DNA from: Thermoplasmata archaeon
GTDB lineage: Archaea > Thermoplasmatota > Thermoplasmata > Thermoplasmatales > Thermoplasmataceae
Assembly: GCA_021827885.1 (NCBI GenBank)
Contig: JAKAUD010000185.1
Span: 1 to 18,811 of the forward strand
Reading direction: 5' to 3'
DNA length: 18,811 nt
The notes under the pieces: generated by a model
What the model was told of the DNA's origin: nothing
What the model saw: the letters and a program-made list of their open reading frames with translations, nothing else
Databases searched by the model: none
In this document: in pieces, positions 15,927-18,811 of the stretch
Layout of the letters: each line of letters begins with the position of its first letter
Numbering within the stretch: position 1 is the stretch's first letter
Position numbers and translations under genes: made by a program

Positions 15927-17068
15927 ATTCCGGACTCCTCCAACATTTTTCTTGCAATTATTACTCTCTGGATCTGGTTTGTTCCCTCGTAAATCTGGGT
16001 TATTTTTGCATCCCTCATATGCCTCTCCGCATCCATATCGGTTGTATAACCATAGCCTCCAAACAGTTGCAAGCTCTCCGTTGTGATCTTCATTGCAGCA
16101 TCTGAAGCAAATAGCTTTGCCATCGAAGATATTTTGATGCAATCCTCGTGCCTATCCCATCTGGCAGCGGCTTCGTAGACCAATAGCCTTGCTGCCTCAA
16201 TCTGTGTTCCCATATCTGCAATCATGAATTGTATGCCTTCAAAATCCGTGATAGGCTTCCCGAACTGCTTCCTCTGGGCAGCATACTTTATGGCTTCATC
16301 GAGTGCACCCTCGGCTATTCCAAGTGCCTGTGCAGCAATGCCTATCCTTCCCGCATCCAGAGTCTCCATTACAACCTTGAAACCTTCATTCAATTTCCCG
16401 ACAAGGTTTGATTCCGGGACCTTTACGTTCTCGAAGACCAATTCGACAGTGCTGGAACCCCTTATCCCAAGTTTATGAATATCCCTGCTGATCTTTAATC
16501 CTGGTGTTTCGGCATCCACAACGAATGTGGAGATCCCCTTATGTTTTCTTTCAGGATCTGTGACTACATCAACTACGTAAAACCGAGCTAATCTACCATT
16601 GCTTATGAATATCTTAGTCCCGTTAATTACATAATCAGATCCAACCTTTTGTGCCGTCGTTCGTATTGCAGCTGCATCGCTGCCTGCTCCTGGCTCTGTT
16701 AGGGCAAGTCCACCTATTTCTCCGTTAACTACCCTTGTCAGGTATTTCTTCTTCAATTCCTCTGAACCGAACATGAGAACCGGCTCTGCGAAAAGTGTTA
16801 ACGCACCATCCAGGACTAAGGCGGTGCTTGGGCATGCCTTCGATAATTCTTCGATTACGCTGGCAAGAAAGCTGAAAGACATGCCGTATCCACCATATTC
16901 TTTTGGGATATAACTGGCGAAGAGCCCCAGCTCATGCATTCTTTTAATGAGTTTATCCGGAACCTCCATTTTTATGTCAATTTCTTTTGCCAGGGGTTTA
17001 ACTTCCTCATTGGCGAATCTCCTTACATATTGAATTACTTCAGCTTCTTCCTGTGAGAGATTATTCAT
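15923..17068 (-). CDS. Acyl-CoA dehydrogenase (short/medium-chain type)
   Basis: A 381-aa flavoprotein that oxidises an acyl-CoA to the 2-enoyl-CoA and passes electrons to ETF. Blocks in order are 'LALTEPGAGSDAAAIRTTA' (substrate/FAD site), 'DYVINGTKIFISNG', 'LGIRGSSTVELVFENVKVP', 'RKQFGKPITDFEGIQFMIAD' (FAD contact), 'LQLFGGYGYTTDMDAERHMR' and 'QIYEGTNQIQR', with the catalytic base Glu361. The substrate chain cannot be told from the sequence; branched or short acyl-CoAs from amino acids would fit a peptide-degrading archaeon. I chose ATG at 17066-17068 because a TATA box lies about 27 bases upstream (leaderless). A GTG at 17087-17089 is also in frame but overlaps the promoter region. It heads a tightly packed set with DUF72, gatD and gatE. 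Confidence 0.93.
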   Translation of the reverse strand: MNNLSQEEAEVIQYVRRFANEEVKPLAKEIDIKMEVPDKLIKRMHELGLFASYIPKEYGGYGMSFSFLASVIEELSKACPSTALVLDGALTLFAEPVLMFGSEELKKKYLTRVVNGEIGGLALTEPGAGSDAAAIRTTAQKVGSDYVINGTKIFISNGRLARFYVVDVVTDPERKHKGISTFVVDAETPGLKISRDIHKLGIRGSSTVELVFENVKVPESNLVGKLNEGFKVVMETLDAGRIGIAAQALGIAEGALDEAIKYAAQRKQFGKPITDFEGIQFMIADMGTQIEAARLLVYEAAARWDRHEDCIKISSMAKLFASDAAMKITTESLQLFGGYGYTTDMDAERHMRDAKITQIYEGTNQIQRVIIARKMLEESGI

Positions 17069-17090
17069 TTGAATCAAATCCTTAATCACT

Positions 17091-17099
17091 TTTAATAAA
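17091..17099 (-). promoter_or_regulatory. Probable TATA box of the acyl-CoA dehydrogenase-gatDE set
   Basis: The minus strand reads ATTTATTAAAAG. The core TTTATTAA (17099 down to 17092) is centred about 27 bases before the ATG at 17068, the expected archaeal distance for a leaderless mRNA. It supports the shorter start of the acyl-CoA dehydrogenase. Confidence 0.5.
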
Positions 17100-17158
17100 T
17101 ATCTGTTTTGCCTTTATCAAATAGTTGAGTGAATTTGACTTTTGCCTCATAAAATTTT

Positions 17159-17170
17159 AGAAAATTTTCT
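17159..17170. repeat. Perfect AT-rich palindrome between DUF3501 and acyl-CoA dehydrogenase genes
   Basis: The 12-base sequence AGAAAATTTTCT is its own reverse complement, and a second AAAATTTT lies directly next to it (17151-17158). It sits in the 134-base gap, about 90 bases upstream of the acyl-CoA dehydrogenase start and about 35 bases behind the DUF3501 stop. It could be part of a terminator or a regulator site, or simply low-complexity DNA. Confidence 0.35.
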
Positions 17171-17202
17171 TTTTGATTATAATGATAAGTTGAATGATCA
17201 GG

Positions 17203-17781
17203 TCATAATTTGATTCCCAACTCATTTTTCAAGTGAATCAAAAGTGCATCAGGGATCTTTACAGATTCACTGTATCCTTTATGTTCCGTGCCTATGAAGA
17301 CATTTTTAGCTTTCCTGAACGCTTCTGCCTCCTCACTGCTGAATTTGAATTTCAGGTATTGCACGGTTGATTCAAGTACTTCAGTAGATCTTCCCTCTTC
17401 CGGAATCGCTTTGCACTCTTTGCTATCATATGTTATAACAACATGTTCTTCAATGCCAGCGAGTTTTGGTAGCTCCCTTACGAGTGCCTTCTCGTCTGTG
17501 ATTTCTATGAACATTGTCACGCTGAACTCGTTGCTCCCCGGCATCTGTTCATTGTATACTCTCAGCAAGCGGTTTATCTCATCATCATCGTGGACGTTTT
17601 CTACAAAAATCATTTCGTTTATCTGGTTTAACAATGTTTCCCTGGATTCGAAAAGAAAGCTGAAGGTCTTTGTGGATACCCTTCTTAATTTCTTTAATTG
17701 TATAACATCTTTTCTTTCGTTATCCACTACCTTTGAGAAATCTTCGGGAGAAGAGACCTCCCCCTTTATAATAGGTTTCAT
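17203..17781 (-). CDS. DUF3501 family protein
   Basis: A 192-aa soluble protein matching, by recall of the family pattern, DUF3501. Marks are 'IQLKKLRRVSTKTFSFLFES' (about 27-46), 'RETLLNQINEMIFVENVHDD' with the conserved Q-I-x-E-M, 'EINRLLRVYNEQMPGSNEFS' (the usual 'E...YN.LiP..nELsaTl'), 'VTMFIEIT', 'LAGIEEHVVI' and 'STVQYLKFKFS' (usual 'AVqYlrF'). Its biochemical role is unknown to me. It starts 8 bases behind the rubrerythrin stop, so the two are co-transcribed. In bacteria, DUF3501 genes are, as I recall, commonly beside rubrerythrin and a cysteine-rich Fe-S protein; the third partner is not seen here. Confidence 0.82.
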   Translation of the reverse strand: MKPIIKGEVSSPEDFSKVVDNERKDVIQLKKLRRVSTKTFSFLFESRETLLNQINEMIFVENVHDDDEINRLLRVYNEQMPGSNEFSVTMFIEITDEKALVRELPKLAGIEEHVVITYDSKECKAIPEEGRSTEVLESTVQYLKFKFSSEEAEAFRKAKNVFIGTEHKGYSESVKIPDALLIHLKNELGIKL

Positions 17782-17789
17782 AGAACCAC

Positions 17790-18212
17790 TCAGTTTGTCT
17801 TTATTTTTGAAAGCGTTTCTTCATATTTCTTTGCGTGGGATTTCTCAGCCTTTGAAAGTATTTCGAACCAGTGCGCTATATCTTCAAAGCCCTCGTCCCT
17901 TGCCACTTTTGCAAATCCTGGGTACATCTGAGAGTATTCGTATGTCTCTCCTGCTATTGCAGATTTAAGATTCTGTTCGGTTGTTCCTATTGGCTCTCCT
18001 GTCACTGGATCTCCGACCGCCGCCAGATATTTAAGATGTCCAAAAGCGTGGGCAGTCTCTCCATCTGCCGTAGATCTGAAAACCTGCGAAATTTCCTGCA
18101 GCCCCTCTTCATCTGCCTTCAGCGAGAAATAGAGATATCTTCTGTTTGCCTGGCTCTCTCCTGCAAAACCTGCCTTCAGGTTTTCTAGTGTTTTAGATTT
18201 ACTAAATTCCAT
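17790..18212 (-). CDS. Rubrerythrin-like diiron protein without rubredoxin domain
   Basis: A 141-aa four-helix diiron protein. The ligand set is complete: Glu19 ('AGFAGESQANRRY'), Glu52 and His55 ('STADGETAHAFGHL'), Glu89 and Glu92 ('AIAGETYEYSQMY'), Glu123 and His126 ('SKAEKSHAKKYEE'). The C-terminal rubredoxin-like CxxC...CxxC domain of classic rubrerythrin is absent, as in sulerythrin-type proteins. Rubrerythrins reduce hydrogen peroxide; this one would need an external electron donor. I chose ATG at 18210-18212 because a TATA box lies about 30 bases ahead and the ligand helix begins soon after. A TTG at 18237-18239, also in frame, would overlap the promoter. DUF3501 follows in the same transcript. 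Confidence 0.93.
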   Translation of the reverse strand: MEFSKSKTLENLKAGFAGESQANRRYLYFSLKADEEGLQEISQVFRSTADGETAHAFGHLKYLAAVGDPVTGEPIGTTEQNLKSAIAGETYEYSQMYPGFAKVARDEGFEDIAHWFEILSKAEKSHAKKYEETLSKIKTN

Positions 18213-18238
18213 TTTATCACTGGCTTTGCATTTCTTCA

Positions 18239-18249
18239 AAATATAATAA
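18239..18249 (-). promoter_or_regulatory. Probable TATA box of the rubrerythrin-DUF3501 pair
   Basis: The minus strand reads TTATTATATTT over 18249-18239, a near-consensus archaeal TATA element in the 65-base gap behind priS. Its TTATATTT core is centred near 18242, so transcription would start at about 18216, giving no leader or one of only a few bases before the ATG at 18212. Confidence 0.55.
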
Positions 18250-18277
18250 CCTTTGTGTATTGATTATTGTTTAATAC

Positions 18278-18811
18278 TCATTCTAATATAGAACGGCCAG
18301 AACTTATTAAAAATATGGCAAGGTCCCTCCTGATAGTTTCGGTACCCTCAAGTTTGAAGATTTCACCATCAAACCTGATTTCAATTTTCTTTGGCGTGTT
18401 TATCTTTATCACTCCTGATTTGAATTTTTCTGGGATAGCATCTCTAAGCGGATCAAATGAACTGAAATCTTCCAGTGGAATCTGAACTACTTCTAATCCT
18501 GTCTTTCCATGAAGGCTTCCAGGAAATCTAATCAGCCTGTGTATATCAGTTGAAACAGGTTCATCTATCTCGCAGGCTTCCCTTTTCTTTACTTCTGAAA
18601 CAGCAAATTCCAGCACCTTTAGATCATTTTCTTCAAAATACCTGTATTTTTCTGGACCAGATTTTGATAATGCTATTCCCCGGTTCTTATTGGTGCTTGA
18701 TTTGCCTGCAGGCCTTTTCAGGCTCGATAGATAACCATTTGCAGCGCGTCCGTCCTTGAAAATTGAGTTGAGAATTTCCTCTCCATTGCCTTCTCCACAC
18801 TCTCTGATAAT
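18278..18811 (-). CDS. priS: DNA primase small subunit PriS, C-terminal part (5' truncated by window edge)
   Basis: The frame is open from the right window edge to the TGA at 18278, giving about 177 residues of the C-terminal part of the archaeal/eukaryotic-type primase catalytic subunit. The key block is 'EIDEPVSTDIHRLIRFPGSL' followed by HGKTGLEVV. It matches the family's 'iD.pVt.DvkRLIRlPgSLHGktGl.v', which contacts the nucleotide. The catalytic aspartates and the zinc-binding region of PriS lie upstream, outside the window. Residues before this block ('SSLKRPAGKSSTNKNRGIAL') are hydrophilic. PriS works with PriL to make primers for replication. The gene is separated from rubrerythrin by 65 bases containing that gene's promoter. 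Confidence 0.9.
   Translation of the reverse strand: MIRECGEGNGEEILNSIFKDGRAANGYLSSLKRPAGKSSTNKNRGIALSKSGPEKYRYFEENDLKVLEFAVSEVKKREACEIDEPVSTDIHRLIRFPGSLHGKTGLEVVQIPLEDFSSFDPLRDAIPEKFKSGVIKINTPKKIEIRFDGEIFKLEGTETIRRDLAIFLISSGRSILE

Noticed and set aside
15927..16142. N-terminal extension of the DUF72 gene, starting at 16142
   Set aside because: The extra 72 residues lie in the dehydrogenase gene in another frame and have no DUF72 similarity. The TTG at 15926 with GAGGAG ahead fits the family N-terminus.
17288..17968. Plus-strand reading frame of 226 codons
   Set aside because: It runs antisense across both DUF3501 and rubrerythrin, whose families are clear. Its Ser/Leu/Phe-rich protein is typical of an antisense shadow.
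1..18811. CRISPR arrays, insertion sequences, tRNA or rRNA genes
   Set aside because: I saw no regularly spaced repeats, transposase motifs, terminal inverted repeats or cloverleaf-forming sequences. Spacers are all about 150 bases or less.

Overview
The window comes from a chromosome of a thermoacidophilic euryarchaeon, most likely of the Thermoplasmatales (Thermoplasma, Ferroplasma, Cuniculiplasma and relatives). This is judged from gene content, not from a database search. The evidence is an archaeal-type tRNA-dependent amidotransferase (GatD/GatE), the small subunit of archaeal/eukaryotic-type primase, an 11-subunit complex I without NuoEFG and with a split NuoJ, and TATA-box promoters placed for leaderless transcripts. 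Arg codons are mostly AGG/AGA, Ile is often ATA, and TTG starts are frequent.

Layout. Positions 1-1039 (+) hold the end of a TatA-like gene and a complete tatC, a twin-arginine export pair. Everything else, from 18811 down to 1028, is on the minus strand. In transcription order: the C-terminal end of priS (leaving the window at its right edge); a rubrerythrin-DUF3501 pair with its own promoter; an acyl-CoA dehydrogenase-DUF72-gatD-gatE set packed with overlapping or nearly touching ends; then the nuo operon (A, B, C, D, H, I, J1, J2, K, L, M, N). Two small unrecognised genes and a crotonase-family gene run on behind nuoN and end by overlapping the 3' end of tatC.

How it works together. The nuo genes encode the quinone-binding and iron-sulfur arm (B, C, D, I) and the membrane proton-pumping arm (A, H, J, K, L, M, N) of complex I. 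No NADH-oxidising module is present, so electrons probably enter from another donor such as reduced ferredoxin. The acyl-CoA dehydrogenase and the crotonase homologue suggest acyl-CoA oxidation feeding the respiratory chain. GatDE makes Gln-tRNA(Gln) from Glu-tRNA(Gln). Rubrerythrin is a peroxide-handling diiron protein.

Main points for a second look: (1) gatD has no usable in-frame start codon, and the obvious ATG is one base out of frame; (2) NuoM has Leu at the position of the conserved TM8 lysine (E. coli Lys265); (3) two unrecognised, translationally coupled small genes and a divergent crotonase follow nuoN; (4) a DUF3501-rubrerythrin pair. I saw no mobile elements, CRISPR arrays, tRNAs or rRNAs. 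No gene-free stretch exceeds about 150 bases.
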